DNA from: JBMONI01 sp049324575
GTDB lineage: Bacteria; Omnitrophota; Omnitrophia; Omnitrophales; Aquincolibacteriaceae
Length of the DNA stretch: 64,000 nucleotides
Assembly: GCA_049324575.1 (NCBI GenBank)
Contig: JBMONI010000015.1
Coordinates: forward strand, 1 to 64,000
Reading direction: 5' to 3'
Made by a program: the position numbers and the translations under genes. The first letter of the stretch is position 1. Each line of letters opens with the position of its first letter. The notes beneath the pieces are model-generated. The model did not search any database and was not told the DNA's origin. It saw nothing but the letters and a program-made list of their open reading frames with translations. Shown here in pieces: positions 33,492-42,998 of the stretch.

Positions 33492-34238
33492 ATGCGCAAT
33501 CTGAAAATCATCCTCGAATATGATGGAGGTTCCTTCTTCGGATTCCAGCGGCAGCCTGGCCGCGCGACGGTCCAGGAAGTGCTGGAAGACGCCTTATCCC
33601 GGCTCTTCAATACCAAAGTCAAGATTGGCGCCGCAAGCGGCCGGACCGATACTGGTGTGCATGCTCTTGCACAAGTCGTGCATGCAAAGGTCTCGACCTC
33701 GATGCCATTAGAAAAGATCCGGCGTGGATTAAACGCGATCTTGCCCCGAACCATGGCGGTCCGAAAGGCCGAATGGGCTCCGCCTGGTTTTCATGCGCGC
33801 TATGGGGCCCGTTCAAAACTCTATGAATATCGGATATGGAATGCCGAAGTCCGTTCACCGCTCGGAGGGGAAAGGATGTGGCATATTGCCCAACCCCTGG
33901 ACCTTCCGCGTATGCGGAAAGCAGCTCGGGATCTTGTCGGACGGCGTGATTTCAGGTCCTTTTGCGCGGCGATCTCGGCTCATAAAAGAACGGTCCGCCA
34001 TTTGAAAAAACTCAAGATCGCTCAAAAGGGGAAAGTCGTTATTTTTCAGGCGGAAGCAGACGGATTCCTTCACCATATGGTCCGCAATATCGTGGGGACC
34101 TTGGTTGAGGTGGGGAGGGGAAAGATCCTTCCTTCCCGGGTGCGCGGGATTCTGCGCGGGCGGGACCGCCGTCTCGCAGGCCCGACGGCTCCGGCCTGCG
34201 GCCTCTTTTTGGTCCGTGTAACTTATGGCCGCGGATGA
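33492..34238 (+). CDS. truA: tRNA pseudouridine(38-40) synthase TruA
   Basis: A 248-residue pseudouridine synthase. ILEYDGGSFFGFQRQP is the typical start, ASGRTDTGVHALAQVVH carries the catalytic aspartate, and FLHHMVRNIVGTLVEVG is the conserved C-terminal block. The start at 33492 gives the normal length; the frame upstream of it is asd in another phase. The 61-base gap after asd holds no recognisable element. Confidence 0.95.
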   Translation: MRNLKIILEYDGGSFFGFQRQPGRATVQEVLEDALSRLFNTKVKIGAASGRTDTGVHALAQVVHAKVSTSMPLEKIRRGLNAILPRTMAVRKAEWAPPGFHARYGARSKLYEYRIWNAEVRSPLGGERMWHIAQPLDLPRMRKAARDLVGRRDFRSFCAAISAHKRTVRHLKKLKIAQKGKVVIFQAEADGFLHHMVRNIVGTLVEVGRGKILPSRVRGILRGRDRRLAGPTAPACGLFLVRVTYGRG

Positions 34239-34260
34239 AGTTAGCGCAAAGAGAAAATTT

Positions 34261-34289
34261 TTGACACACCAGGGGGTTTTTGTTATACT
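34261..34289 (+). promoter_or_regulatory. Strong sigma-70 promoter for rplM-rpsI
   Basis: A perfect TTGACA (34261-34266) and TATACT (34284-34289) are separated by exactly 17 bases, followed by a T-rich leader of about 40 bases to the rplM ATG. This is one of the closest matches to consensus in the window, as expected for ribosomal protein genes. Confidence 0.85.
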
Positions 34290-34337
34290 CACGCCTCTTT
34301 TTTTCCAGGTCACTCCAGGAGATCAAGCAGGAATACT

Positions 34338-34766
34338 ATGAAAACTTATATCCCGAGCGAAAAGGATTTTGACCGTAAGACCTTTCTGATCAATGCCAAG
34401 GGGAAGACCCTGGGGCGTTTAGCGACGCGGGTCGCTTCAATCCTGATCGGAAAGGGCAAGGCCGTAATCTCTCCGGATAAACTTTGCGGGGACCAGGTCA
34501 TTATTATCAATGCCAAGGAAATCCAGGTGACGGGAAGAAAACGGGAGCAGAAGGTCTATACGCGGTTCAGCGGGTATGCGGATGGCCTGAAAACGATCCG
34601 TTTTGATAAACTGATGGCCCTGAAACCCGAAGCGATCGTTGAAAAGGCGATCGCGCGAATGCTTCCGAATACCCGTCTGGGGCGCGAGATGCTTCGGCGT
34701 TTGCGTGTCTATGCGGGGTCCGAACATCGTCAACAAGCACAAAAACCAGTTCCGCTCGAGGTCTAA
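34338..34766 (+). CDS. rplM: Ribosomal protein L13
   Basis: A 142-residue large-subunit protein. The start, TYIPSEKDFDRKTFLINAKG, and the following GKTLGRLATRVASILIGKGK are typical of L13. MLPNTRLGREMLRRLRVYAGSEH closes it. It sits behind a near-consensus promoter and ends where rpsI starts, the universal rplM-rpsI pair. Confidence 0.97.
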   Translation: MKTYIPSEKDFDRKTFLINAKGKTLGRLATRVASILIGKGKAVISPDKLCGDQVIIINAKEIQVTGRKREQKVYTRFSGYADGLKTIRFDKLMALKPEAIVEKAIARMLPNTRLGREMLRRLRVYAGSEHRQQAQKPVPLEV

Positions 34767-35162
34767 ATGGTAACGGCAAAAGTTTTTTTAGGGACCGGCC
34801 GGCGTAAATCTGCCGTGGCACGCGTCCGTCTTCTTGAAGGGCAAAAAGGGATCTTTATCAACGGAGAGCCGTCGCTTCATTATCTTAATGACGCGATGCT
34901 GCAGATGACCGTTGAAAAGCCGCTGAAGCATGTGAGCCTCCTGGAGCAGTTCGGCGTCCGGGTGGAGGCGCAAGGCGGAGGAAAAGCGGGGCAGGCGGCA
35001 GCCGTGAGCCTCGGGATCGCCCGTGCATTGCTCGAATATGATGAAAAGCTCCGGGCCGCGCTTCGCAAAGGCGGCTTTTTGACGCGGGATCCGCGAGAGA
35101 AAGAACGCAAAAAGCCCGGTCGCAAAGGAGCTCGCCGCAGCTTCCAGTACACGAAGCGATGA
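34767..35162 (+). CDS. rpsI: Ribosomal protein S9
   Basis: A 131-residue small-subunit protein. GTGRRKSAVARVRL at the N terminus and DPREKERKKPGRKGARR...YTKR at the C terminus are diagnostic; the last Lys-Arg reaches the P-site tRNA. It has no spacer from rplM and no ribosome site of its own, so it is translationally coupled. A tiny lipoprotein gene overlaps its stop. Confidence 0.97.
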   Translation: MVTAKVFLGTGRRKSAVARVRLLEGQKGIFINGEPSLHYLNDAMLQMTVEKPLKHVSLLEQFGVRVEAQGGGKAGQAAAVSLGIARALLEYDEKLRAALRKGGFLTRDPREKERKKPGRKGARRSFQYTKR

Positions 35163-35281
35163 GGAAAGCCCTTTTCTTTTTTCTCATTATTTTCGGTTCG
35201 CTCGCGCTCGTGGGTTGCCAGGCTTTTTTCGAAGATTATTCCTATCAACCGTTGGGTGCGATGTCCTCCGGCCAAAGTTGA
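35159..35281 (+). CDS. Tiny predicted lipoprotein (40 residues)
   Basis: The ATG overlaps the rpsI stop (ATGA). The peptide begins MRKALFFFLIIFGSLALVGC, a basic start, hydrophobic core and lipobox LVGC with Cys20, followed by a 20-residue tail QAFFEDYSYQPLGAMSSGQS. This is a complete lipoprotein signal with almost no mature domain. No close ribosome site is visible, so translation would rely on coupling to rpsI. The clean signal structure argues against chance, but its small size keeps confidence moderate. Confidence 0.55.
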   Translation: MRKALFFFLIIFGSLALVGCQAFFEDYSYQPLGAMSSGQS

Positions 35282-35326
35282 CCCGGCGCCGGATCTTGCG
35301 CCTCCAAACGAACAGGCGACCGGCTC

Positions 35327-37795
35327 ATGAGGCTTCTTAAGTTCTTCACGGTTCTTCTCGTCCTCCTCGCGCTTCTTGCGGTCGTCCTTTATTTCGTCAT
35401 GCCGTCCTGGATCCCTTCCGAAGATCTTCGTTCCCAAGTAGCGCATCAGATCGAAACCGTTACGACCAGTGTCCTGACTTACGGGGATGCCACGGTCCGT
35501 CTTTTCCCGTTCACCGAGATGCAGTTCAAGGATGTCCGGATCAAACAGGAAAGCGGGAAAGCCGAGATCACCGCCGACCGCTTCACGGTCCAATTGGATT
35601 TGATCGGTCTTTTCTTCCGGCGATATAGGATGTCCGGCATGCGGGTCGAAGGGGGTTCGTTAAAGACGTCGCATCTTTGGGAGGGATGTCCCTGGGATCC
35701 CGAGATCCGTGAAATGCGTTTACAGCTCAAACCGACTCGCAAAGATTCTGTCCAGAAACTTGAGATCGAAGGGAATTTGCACGGGCTTTCAAAGAACCTG
35801 AAGGGGCATGCGACCATCGATTGGAGTACTCTAGCGGCTTGGAGCTGGAAGAACGTCGTGCTTTCAGGAGAGATCCTTTTATCCGATGTGGATCTTGCGA
35901 CTCTTCCCGGGAATGCCGGGGACACGGCGGGTGCTTTGCAAGTGGATCGCGGACTTTTGAAGACGCAGATCGCTTTTGAAAAAGCTGCGGCCCAGGACAA
36001 GATCAAGATCGATCTTGAAACCTCGATCACCGACCTCGTCTATCATGCGCAACCAGCGTCTTCAACGGTCACGCCCCAGGCGCCGATCGAGCTTGGGCTC
36101 AAGGTCCGCGGTGATTGGGATCCCATGACCGATGAGGTTGCGCTCGCGCAAGCGACTTTTCATCTCCCTTGGGGGGAGGCGGAGGCCCAGGGGCTCTTTT
36201 CCCTTGCGACTGGTGAGATCCGGGAAATGCGCATTTCGGCGGTTTCAGTCCCGCTGGAGCAAATCCCGCATTATTGTGGGCCGCTCAAGAATTCCCTTCC
36301 CGTCAACCTTGGATTTTCAGGGCCGAGCCATTGGGATATCACCTTGCGTGGGACATTGGACCAGCTCTCTGCAAACGTGAACGTCGATCTCGAAGATGCG
36401 ACCCTGACTTATGGCAAATATTTTTCTAAAACCAAAGGCCTACCCATGCAAGTCGCCATGGCATTTCTCCTTAAGGATCACCGCTTTCTGACCGGAGATC
36501 TTTCGGCCTATATGAAAGATCTTACGCTGAAGGCCAGTGTGACCGAAGGCGATCTTCAAGCCCGTTCCGGTCAGTTGAATTTGATCACCAATAAATTCCC
36601 CTTGGCGGCCCAGCGCGAGCTTTTTCCTTCGCTTGCGGAATATCAGGCGGAAGGGAACGCGAAAGTCCTGGCGAATTGGAAAGGGGATTTCGGCCAGCCG
36701 GAGGCCTTGGAGGTCATGACGAATATTACTCTGGAAAACGCCTCGTTCCAGCGGGGTTCGGGTCCGCTCGTCAGGGATATCAAAATGGCCATCGATGTAA
36801 GCCCCATGATCCTCAAAGTTCGCGAAGGGGTGTTCCGGCTGGGAGATTCGGTCGTTGATTTCAAATTTACGGGATATCAGCTTTTTCGGGCTCCCAAGAT
36901 CGAAATGTCGGTTGGCGTGACCGGCGTGCGGCCTTCGGTTTTTCTTGGAGATGCGGCCGCGCTTATTCAAGCCCTCGCTCCGGACGTCCTGAGAGCGGAG
37001 AATATTTCCCAGGCAGGATTCCTTCGCTGGTTTCCTGAAGAAGAAGCCTGGGAATCAGCCTCTTCGGATATCACGTATCAGAAAGAAAAAGGGTGGACTT
37101 TCTCTAATTTGCATGTCAAGGCCTATGGCGGTGATTGGAAAGCCGCTTTGGATTTTCCTCCCGCGTCGGATCTGGTCAAGCAATTTGATCTCACACTGCA
37201 GGCAGAGCAAGTCGATCTTGGATTCTGGACACGGAAGACGGGGGCAATCGATCCGCGTTTAGCCGGCAAGGCCTTTCTCGATCTGAACCTTCGCGGCGAA
37301 ACTTCCGCGGAGGGGGAAGCAACCCGTCTTAGCGGACAAGGGAAGATCTTGGTCACGGAAGGGACTTTTTACGGATTCGATCTCCAAGACGCGGCCGGTT
37401 CATTCGGCAAACTACAGGAATTGAAGGTTCTGGCGACCGGGCGGACGCCTTTCACGGACCTTCAAGGAACTTTCAAAATTGAAGGGACCAAATTCACGAC
37501 CGAAGATCTCATGATGGTCGGGCCGCATCTTTCGGCGCGGGCTACGGGGGAATTCGCGGAAGATGGTTTCCTGAATTTTCGAATCCATGCGTTTCTTTCT
37601 AAAGAGGATACGCGGAATTTCCTCAGGGAAGTGCTGCATGAAGACGCGGATCCCAGCCTCCAGCTCGGGCCGCTCCCCTTCCTGCTCGTGGGTTCTTTTG
37701 ACCGGCCTGAGATCAAACCCGACCCTGAAAAGATGGCGGATTTTTTAAAAGATCTGGAAGAAAAGAAGATCCGGTCTATTTTGCAGACCTTCTAA
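35327..37795 (+). CDS. AsmA-like large inner-membrane-anchored protein
   Basis: An 822-residue protein with one N-terminal anchor (about residues 7-27) and a long periplasmic beta-rich body. The first 110 residues (DATVRLFPFTEMQFKDVRI, then VQLDLIGLFFRRYRMSGMRVEGG) match the AsmA N-terminal pattern; a C-terminal AsmA-like segment lies near residues 650-800. AsmA-clan proteins bridge inner and outer membranes and are implicated in phospholipid transport. The exact subfamily is uncertain. Its end overlaps rnc tail to tail by 20 bases. Confidence 0.78.
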   Translation: MRLLKFFTVLLVLLALLAVVLYFVMPSWIPSEDLRSQVAHQIETVTTSVLTYGDATVRLFPFTEMQFKDVRIKQESGKAEITADRFTVQLDLIGLFFRRYRMSGMRVEGGSLKTSHLWEGCPWDPEIREMRLQLKPTRKDSVQKLEIEGNLHGLSKNLKGHATIDWSTLAAWSWKNVVLSGEILLSDVDLATLPGNAGDTAGALQVDRGLLKTQIAFEKAAAQDKIKIDLETSITDLVYHAQPASSTVTPQAPIELGLKVRGDWDPMTDEVALAQATFHLPWGEAEAQGLFSLATGEIREMRISAVSVPLEQIPHYCGPLKNSLPVNLGFSGPSHWDITLRGTLDQLSANVNVDLEDATLTYGKYFSKTKGLPMQVAMAFLLKDHRFLTGDLSAYMKDLTLKASVTEGDLQARSGQLNLITNKFPLAAQRELFPSLAEYQAEGNAKVLANWKGDFGQPEALEVMTNITLENASFQRGSGPLVRDIKMAIDVSPMILKVREGVFRLGDSVVDFKFTGYQLFRAPKIEMSVGVTGVRPSVFLGDAAALIQALAPDVLRAENISQAGFLRWFPEEEAWESASSDITYQKEKGWTFSNLHVKAYGGDWKAALDFPPASDLVKQFDLTLQAEQVDLGFWTRKTGAIDPRLAGKAFLDLNLRGETSAEGEATRLSGQGKILVTEGTFYGFDLQDAAGSFGKLQELKVLATGRTPFTDLQGTFKIEGTKFTTEDLMMVGPHLSARATGEFAEDGFLNFRIHAFLSKEDTRNFLREVLHEDADPSLQLGPLPFLLVGSFDRPEIKPDPEKMADFLKDLEEKKIRSILQTF

Positions 37796-38579
37796 GGCCC
37801 TTTCGGCTCCGGATCTTGCGGAGCATCATCCTCGCGGCGCTGACTTCCCCTTGTGATTTGGACGGCGCCCGGACTCTGACCTTCTGCGATCCTACGGTGA
37901 TCCTGACTTCAAATCCGTTCACGAGTTCTTTCGCCTCATAGGCGGGGAGGGTTTGCCAATAACGTTGGGTCAGCTCCTGCAAAGTGCTTTTCGGGTTCGG
38001 ATCCAGACGGAACAGTTTTTGGGGTGCGAGGTATTCTCCGAGATATTTTTCGATAAAGGCATCCGTGGTCTCATGACCGTGTTCCAGGAAGATCGCGGCG
38101 ATCAATGCTTCCAGCGTATCGGCGAGGATCTTGGCGAGGTCCTTGAGCGGCTGATGGCGCAGGCTTCGTCCGATCTTCACATATTTCCGAAGGCCGATCG
38201 TCCGTGCGATCCTGAAAAGGATCTTGCGGGAGACCAGGATCGAGCGCATACGGCTCAGCAGGCCTTCATCGGCTTGCGGGAACCGGTCGAAAAGCTTACG
38301 ACAAACCAGAAAATTGAGGACCGCATCGCCGAAGAATTCGAGACGGTCGAAATCATGCGGAAATGCACAACCGTTCTCATTGCGGAAAGACGGATGCGCG
38401 AGAGCGGATCCGATCAAGATCCTCCCGAATTTTTTTTTGCCGGTTAAACGGAAGAGCCAAGGGGCGGGATCGGCTTTTTCCCTTGCTGCGACTCCCTGGC
38501 GAGGGAGTTCCGGCGGGCGTTTGCGGGGAAGGGCTCCCGTCCTACGGGCCTGAAAGGTGTTTTTCCTGTGCTTAGGCAT
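37776..38579 (-). CDS. rnc: Ribonuclease III
   Basis: A 267-residue endonuclease for double-stranded RNA in rRNA and mRNA processing. ALAHPSFRNEN and DRLEFFGDAVLNFLV (the RNase III signature with metal-binding Glu and Asp) are followed by ADTLEALIAAIFLE, and a double-stranded RNA-binding domain at about 190-260 begins NPKSTLQELTQRYW. About 45 basic, proline-containing residues precede the catalytic domain, longer than usual; no other in-frame start is evident. Divergent from argC; its ATG is four bases from the argC -35. Confidence 0.92.
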   Translation of the reverse strand: MPKHRKNTFQARRTGALPRKRPPELPRQGVAAREKADPAPWLFRLTGKKKFGRILIGSALAHPSFRNENGCAFPHDFDRLEFFGDAVLNFLVCRKLFDRFPQADEGLLSRMRSILVSRKILFRIARTIGLRKYVKIGRSLRHQPLKDLAKILADTLEALIAAIFLEHGHETTDAFIEKYLGEYLAPQKLFRLDPNPKSTLQELTQRYWQTLPAYEAKELVNGFEVRITVGSQKVRVRAPSKSQGEVSAARMMLRKIRSRKGLRRSAK

Positions 38580-38582
38580 AAA

Positions 38583-38612
38583 TTGACAAAGGTTTTAAAG
38601 GTTACATATAAT
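38583..38612 (+). promoter_or_regulatory. Promoter of the arginine cluster
   Basis: Perfect TTGACA (38583-38588) and perfect TATAAT (38607-38612) are 18 bases apart, in the 74-base region between rnc and argC. The same AT-rich stretch could hold a minus-strand -10 for rnc (TATTAT on the other strand), so the two may compete. I do not see a convincing ArgR box pair. Confidence 0.8.
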
Positions 38613-38653
38613 ACCACTTTTCCTGAACCTCTTTTAGGGAAAAGGGTTAAGTC

Positions 38654-39679
38654 ATGGTCAATTGTGCGATCATCGGAGCGACCGGGTATACAGGACTGGA
38701 ATTGATTCGGATCCTGTCAGGCCATCCTTCCGTTCGCCTTACTAAAATGACGACCCGGCAGAAGGACCCGATCTCCGTGAGGAGCCTGATCCCGACCCTT
38801 TCCCGGAAAACCGATCTTGCCATTGTCCCTTATTCGTTCGCGGACGTGAAAAAAGAAGCCGAAGTGGTCTTCGTCTGTTTGCCTCACACGGAGGCGATGA
38901 CGGCGGTCGCAGATTTCAGGAAGGCCGGGAAGATCGTGATTGATCTTTCAGCGGATTACCGGCTGAAGAACAAAGCGGAATATCATGCGTGGTATCATTC
39001 AACGCACCGGTATCCGGAACTTCTTCGGGAGGCCGTTTACGGTCTTCCCGAGCTATGGGAAGAGAAGATCCGGACGGCCGATCTGATCGCCAATCCCGGC
39101 TGCTACCCGACCAGCATTATTCTGGGGATCGCGCCGCTTCTAAAAGAAAAACTCGTGGAAGCGGACCCGATCATCGCCGATTCCAAATCGGGCGTGACCG
39201 GGGCGGGAAAAAAATTGAATCCGGCAACGCAGTATGCGGAACTGGACGGGAATTTTTATGCCTATAAAGTGAACCGGCACCAGCATACGCCGGAGATCCT
39301 TCAGGCGCTTTGCCTTTTCTCGGGGCAAAAGCCAGGGATGACCTTTGTTCCGCATTTGCTCCCTATTCAGCGGGGGATTCTTTCGGTCCTTTATCTTCAG
39401 GCGAGAAAAGGGGTAAGCGCAAAACGGATCGGGAAGGTTTTCCAAGAGTATTACGGGAATCGCTATTTTATCCGTCTGAAAGGGGAAGGAAAGTTTCCGG
39501 CTCTCAAAGATGTCCAGGGCACGAACTATTGTGATTTGGGTTTTGCGTTCGAGCCGAGATCCGGAAGGGTGATCGTGATCACGGCGATCGACAATCTTGT
39601 CAAAGGCGCTTCGGGCCAGGCGGTCCAGAACATGAATATACGCTGCGGCTTTGCTGAAGAGGAAGGCCTGGATCGGTGA
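38654..39679 (+). CDS. argC: N-acetyl-gamma-glutamyl-phosphate reductase
   Basis: Third step of arginine synthesis. IIGATGYTGLELIRIL binds NADP, ANPGCYPTS holds the catalytic cysteine, and SKSGVTGAGKK and FVPHLLPIQRGI carry the conserved Gly-Lys and His blocks. The 341-residue length is typical. A purine-rich ribosome site precedes the ATG. It opens argCJBDFGH behind a consensus promoter and overlaps argJ by four bases. Confidence 0.96.
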   Translation: MVNCAIIGATGYTGLELIRILSGHPSVRLTKMTTRQKDPISVRSLIPTLSRKTDLAIVPYSFADVKKEAEVVFVCLPHTEAMTAVADFRKAGKIVIDLSADYRLKNKAEYHAWYHSTHRYPELLREAVYGLPELWEEKIRTADLIANPGCYPTSIILGIAPLLKEKLVEADPIIADSKSGVTGAGKKLNPATQYAELDGNFYAYKVNRHQHTPEILQALCLFSGQKPGMTFVPHLLPIQRGILSVLYLQARKGVSAKRIGKVFQEYYGNRYFIRLKGEGKFPALKDVQGTNYCDLGFAFEPRSGRVIVITAIDNLVKGASGQAVQNMNIRCGFAEEEGLDR

Positions 39680-40893
39680 AAAGCCCTATTCAAAAAATGA
39701 AAAAAGGCTCAGTGACCAGCCCTGCGGGTTTTGTCGCAAGCGGCATGCATTGCGGGATCAAGAAGCGCAAGAAGCGGCACGATTGCTCATTGATCTTTTC
39801 CGAAGCCAAGAGCATTGCAGCCGGGGTTTTTACGACAAACCGGATGAAGGCGTGGCCGGTGTTGCATTCGATGCGGGTCTTGGGCGGGAGCTCGCACCGT
39901 GCGGTTTTGGCCACAAGCGGCAATGCGAATTGCGCGAACGGTCCCAAAGGACTTCTGACGGTCCGGGAAGCGGTTGCCGAGGCGGCGAAATGCCTGCGAC
40001 TCTCCGAAGGAGAGATCTTGATCGCTCAGACCGGATTGATCGGAGTCCCGTTTCCGATTTCTTGTTTCAAACGGAACATCCCGATTCTCGTCGACCGGCT
40101 TTCGAAAAATGGGGGGCGCGATGCGGCTCGTGGGATCATGACTACGGATAAGCGGCCCAAGGATCTTGCGTATAAGGCCCGGATCGGAGGGAGGCAAGTG
40201 ACCGTCGGCGCTATCGCAAAGGGGGCGGGCATGATCCATCCGAACATGGCGACCATGCTTTGTTTTCTGACGACGGATGCGGCTATTACGAAACCGTTAC
40301 TGCGTCGGGCGATCCGTTACGCGGCCGATGCCACTTTCAATCGGATGGCGATTGACAACGATATGAGCACGAACGATTGCGTTTTGGCCCTTGCCAATGG
40401 CCGGGCGCGCAACCCGTTGATCCAGCGCACGGACCGGGACTACCGTCTTTTCCGGGAGTTGGTGACGGTGCTTTGTCGCGACCTTGCTTATCAGATGATC
40501 GAAGATGGAGAAGGAGTGTCCCATGTTTGCACGCTTAAGCTTTCCGGGGCGAAAAGTCCGACCCAGGCTGAAAAAGCGGTGCGCCAGATCGGGACCTCGC
40601 TTCTTTTCAAGGCGATGCTGGCCGGAGCCGATCCGAACTGGGGGCGTATCGTTGCGGCGATCGGAGCGAGCGGCGCCGATTTTAAGCAAAAGGATCTTTA
40701 CATCACGATCGGCGGGGTAGAGGTCCTTTGCGGCGGCAAACCCCGCGTTCTGAATCTTCCCAAAGCGCGGAAGGTCCTTCAAAAGAAAAGTTATACGATC
40801 GAGATCGGGATCGGGAAGGGCCGTGGTCGGGCGGATTTCATCGCGTCAGATCTGACCAAAGAATATGTCGAGATCAATTCCGCTTACAGCTGA
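39676..40893 (+). CDS. argJ: Bifunctional glutamate N-acetyltransferase ArgJ
   Basis: It recycles the acetyl group between acetylornithine and glutamate and can also prime the pathway from acetyl-CoA. KGAGMIHPNMATML contains the autocleavage threonine that splits the precursor and becomes the nucleophile. GVFTTNRM and GADPNWGRIVAAIG are further conserved blocks. The 405-residue length is usual. GTG start overlapping argC. With ArgJ present, ArgA and ArgE are not required, and neither is seen in this cluster. Confidence 0.95.
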   Translation: MKSPIQKMKKGSVTSPAGFVASGMHCGIKKRKKRHDCSLIFSEAKSIAAGVFTTNRMKAWPVLHSMRVLGGSSHRAVLATSGNANCANGPKGLLTVREAVAEAAKCLRLSEGEILIAQTGLIGVPFPISCFKRNIPILVDRLSKNGGRDAARGIMTTDKRPKDLAYKARIGGRQVTVGAIAKGAGMIHPNMATMLCFLTTDAAITKPLLRRAIRYAADATFNRMAIDNDMSTNDCVLALANGRARNPLIQRTDRDYRLFRELVTVLCRDLAYQMIEDGEGVSHVCTLKLSGAKSPTQAEKAVRQIGTSLLFKAMLAGADPNWGRIVAAIGASGADFKQKDLYITIGGVEVLCGGKPRVLNLPKARKVLQKKSYTIEIGIGKGRGRADFIASDLTKEYVEINSAYS

Positions 40894-40939
40894 AGCGGAA
40901 GATCGTTCGAACCCTCGAGAAAAGGAACGGAGTTAACCC

Positions 40940-41794
40940 ATGCAGGATCTCGTTGAAAAAGCCGGGATTTTGATCGAAGCGCTTCCTTATATCCGGAATT
41001 TCCGGGGCAAGGAAGTTGTGATCAAATACGGCGGCGCGGCGATGGAATCGCTCGAGATGCGGGCGAACGTCCTTCGGGACCTCGTTTTCATGAATTATGT
41101 CGGAATTCGGCCGATCCTGATCCATGGAGGGGGGATCGCGATTACGGAAGCCATGAAAAAGAAAGGGATCCAGAGCCGGTTCGTGGACGGGCTTCGCGTG
41201 ACGGATGAGCGGACGATCACGACCGTGGTCGAGACCCTTGCAGCCCTTAACCAGAGCATTGTTTCGGATATCAAAAAATTTGGCGCGGAAGCGGTCGGCC
41301 TTTCGGGGCATGATGCGGATATTCTGCATGTCAAAAAAAAGATCGCGAGTGAAGATGTCGGTTATGTCGGGGATGTGATCCGAGTGAACATCGAACCAAT
41401 CCGAAAACTGACGGAGAAGGGCGTGATCCCGGTGGTCTACGGGATCGGGATCGGGCCCGATGGAAAGAATTATAATATCAACGCGGATGAAGCGGCGGCG
41501 AAGATCGCGGCGGCTTTGAAGGTCCAGAAGATCATGATCCTGACCAATGTAAAAGGGATCCTGAGGGACCGCGAAGACGCGGAGTCGTTGATCTCTTCGT
41601 TAAAGGTCGAGGATGTCGAACAGCTGATCCAAACCCAAGTGATCCAGGGGGGCATGATTCCCAAGGTGAATGCCGGGATGACGGCGTTAAAAGGGGGCGT
41701 GCAGAAAGCGCATATCGTGGATGGGCGCTTGCCGCATTCGCTTCTACTTGAGATTTTCACCGACCGGGGGATCGGGACCGAGATCATCCTTTGA
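40940..41794 (+). CDS. argB: Acetylglutamate kinase
   Basis: A 284-residue amino-acid kinase that phosphorylates N-acetylglutamate. KYGGAAM and ILIHGGGIAITEAM form the phosphate and substrate site; NINADEAAAKIAAAL and KGGVQKAHIVDGR are conserved at the C-terminal half. The length includes an N-terminal helix (about 1-25), the extension associated with hexameric, arginine-inhibited forms, so feedback inhibition is plausible. A GGAG ribosome site lies before the ATG. Confidence 0.96.
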   Translation: MQDLVEKAGILIEALPYIRNFRGKEVVIKYGGAAMESLEMRANVLRDLVFMNYVGIRPILIHGGGIAITEAMKKKGIQSRFVDGLRVTDERTITTVVETLAALNQSIVSDIKKFGAEAVGLSGHDADILHVKKKIASEDVGYVGDVIRVNIEPIRKLTEKGVIPVVYGIGIGPDGKNYNINADEAAAKIAAALKVQKIMILTNVKGILRDREDAESLISSLKVEDVEQLIQTQVIQGGMIPKVNAGMTALKGGVQKAHIVDGRLPHSLLLEIFTDRGIGTEIIL

Positions 41795-41801
41795 TTTTTT
41801 T

Positions 41802-42998
41802 ATGAAACACGAAGACGTGCTAAAACTTTACCAGGAGTATTTGTTGCCGACATACCGCCAGACGCCGGTCTGCCTGGTGCGGGGGCGGGGCTCCCGGGTC
41901 TGGGATCTGCACGGAAGGGAATATCTTGATTTCTTTCCGGGCTGGGCCGTTTCCGGGCTTGGGCATTGTCACCCGGAAGTCGTTCATGCGCTCAAACACC
42001 AAGCACGTAAGATGCTCCACATCTCGAACAATTTCTTGAACCTCGAACAGGCGAAGCTAGCTCGCGAGATTGTCCGCCATGCTTTCCCCGGAAAGGTTTT
42101 CTTCTGCAACAGCGGAGCGGAAGCGACGGAGGCGGCGATTAAATTTGTCCGGAGGTTCGGGAATCCGACCGGCCGGTTTGAGATCATTACGATGCATTAC
42201 TCCTTTCATGGGAGGACTTCGGGTGCGATGGCTGCGACCGGACAAGAGCGGATCCATCAGGGGTTCGATCCGCTGCTCGGGGGATTCCGGTATGCGGAGT
42301 TCAACAACCTTGATTCCGTTAAAGCGCTGGTGACCGATAAAACCGTTGCGATCTTTCTGGAGCCGATCCAGGGCGAAGGCGGGGTTGTCGTCGCGACCCA
42401 GGCGTTCATGCAGGGGATCCGAAAGCTCTGTGATGAGAAAAAGATCCTCCTGATCGTGGATGAAGTCCAAACCGGCATGGGCCGGACGGGGAAATACTTC
42501 GGCTATCAGCATTACGATCTTCGGCCGGATCTCATGACGCTCGCCAAGTGTCTCGGCGGCGGGGTGCCGATCGGGGCACTGGTGGTCCGTAACGAGGTGG
42601 CCGGGGAGGTTTTCAGTCCCGGGACACATGGTTCGACTTATGGAGGGAATCCTTTGGTGGCGGCCGCTGGATTGGCGGTGTTCCGGGCTATTCAGAAAGA
42701 ACAGCTTTTGAAAAAAGCTGTATCTATGGGAGAATACCTTGCCCAGAAGCTGGAAGCCCTGAAAAAGAAGTACCCGGTCATCCAGGAGGTCCGCGGGCTT
42801 GGGCTTATGCGGGCGATCAAACTTTCAGTACCGGGGGCCTCGGTTGTGGAGGCGGCTCTCAAACGAGGGCTGATTATCAACTGCACTCAGGAGAATGTGC
42901 TCCGGATCCTACCGGCCATGACCATCGAGAAAAAGCGGCTGGACCAGGGGATCGGGATTCTGGATCAGGCCCTAGCGGAAACCGTAGGGAAAACATGA
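41802..42998 (+). CDS. argD: Acetylornithine aminotransferase
   Basis: A PLP enzyme of class III, 398 residues from the ATG at 41802. NSGAEATEAAIKF binds cofactor phosphate, HGRTSGAMAATGQ and VDEVQTGMGRTGKYF follow, and LAKCLGGGVPIGA holds the PLP lysine. STYGGNPLVAAAG is also typical. The longer frame from 41721 overlaps argB and is not supported. It probably also serves succinyl-DAP aminotransfer in lysine synthesis, as ArgD does in E. coli; that is inference. Confidence 0.93.
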   Translation: MKHEDVLKLYQEYLLPTYRQTPVCLVRGRGSRVWDLHGREYLDFFPGWAVSGLGHCHPEVVHALKHQARKMLHISNNFLNLEQAKLAREIVRHAFPGKVFFCNSGAEATEAAIKFVRRFGNPTGRFEIITMHYSFHGRTSGAMAATGQERIHQGFDPLLGGFRYAEFNNLDSVKALVTDKTVAIFLEPIQGEGGVVVATQAFMQGIRKLCDEKKILLIVDEVQTGMGRTGKYFGYQHYDLRPDLMTLAKCLGGGVPIGALVVRNEVAGEVFSPGTHGSTYGGNPLVAAAGLAVFRAIQKEQLLKKAVSMGEYLAQKLEALKKKYPVIQEVRGLGLMRAIKLSVPGASVVEAALKRGLIINCTQENVLRILPAMTIEKKRLDQGIGILDQALAETVGKT

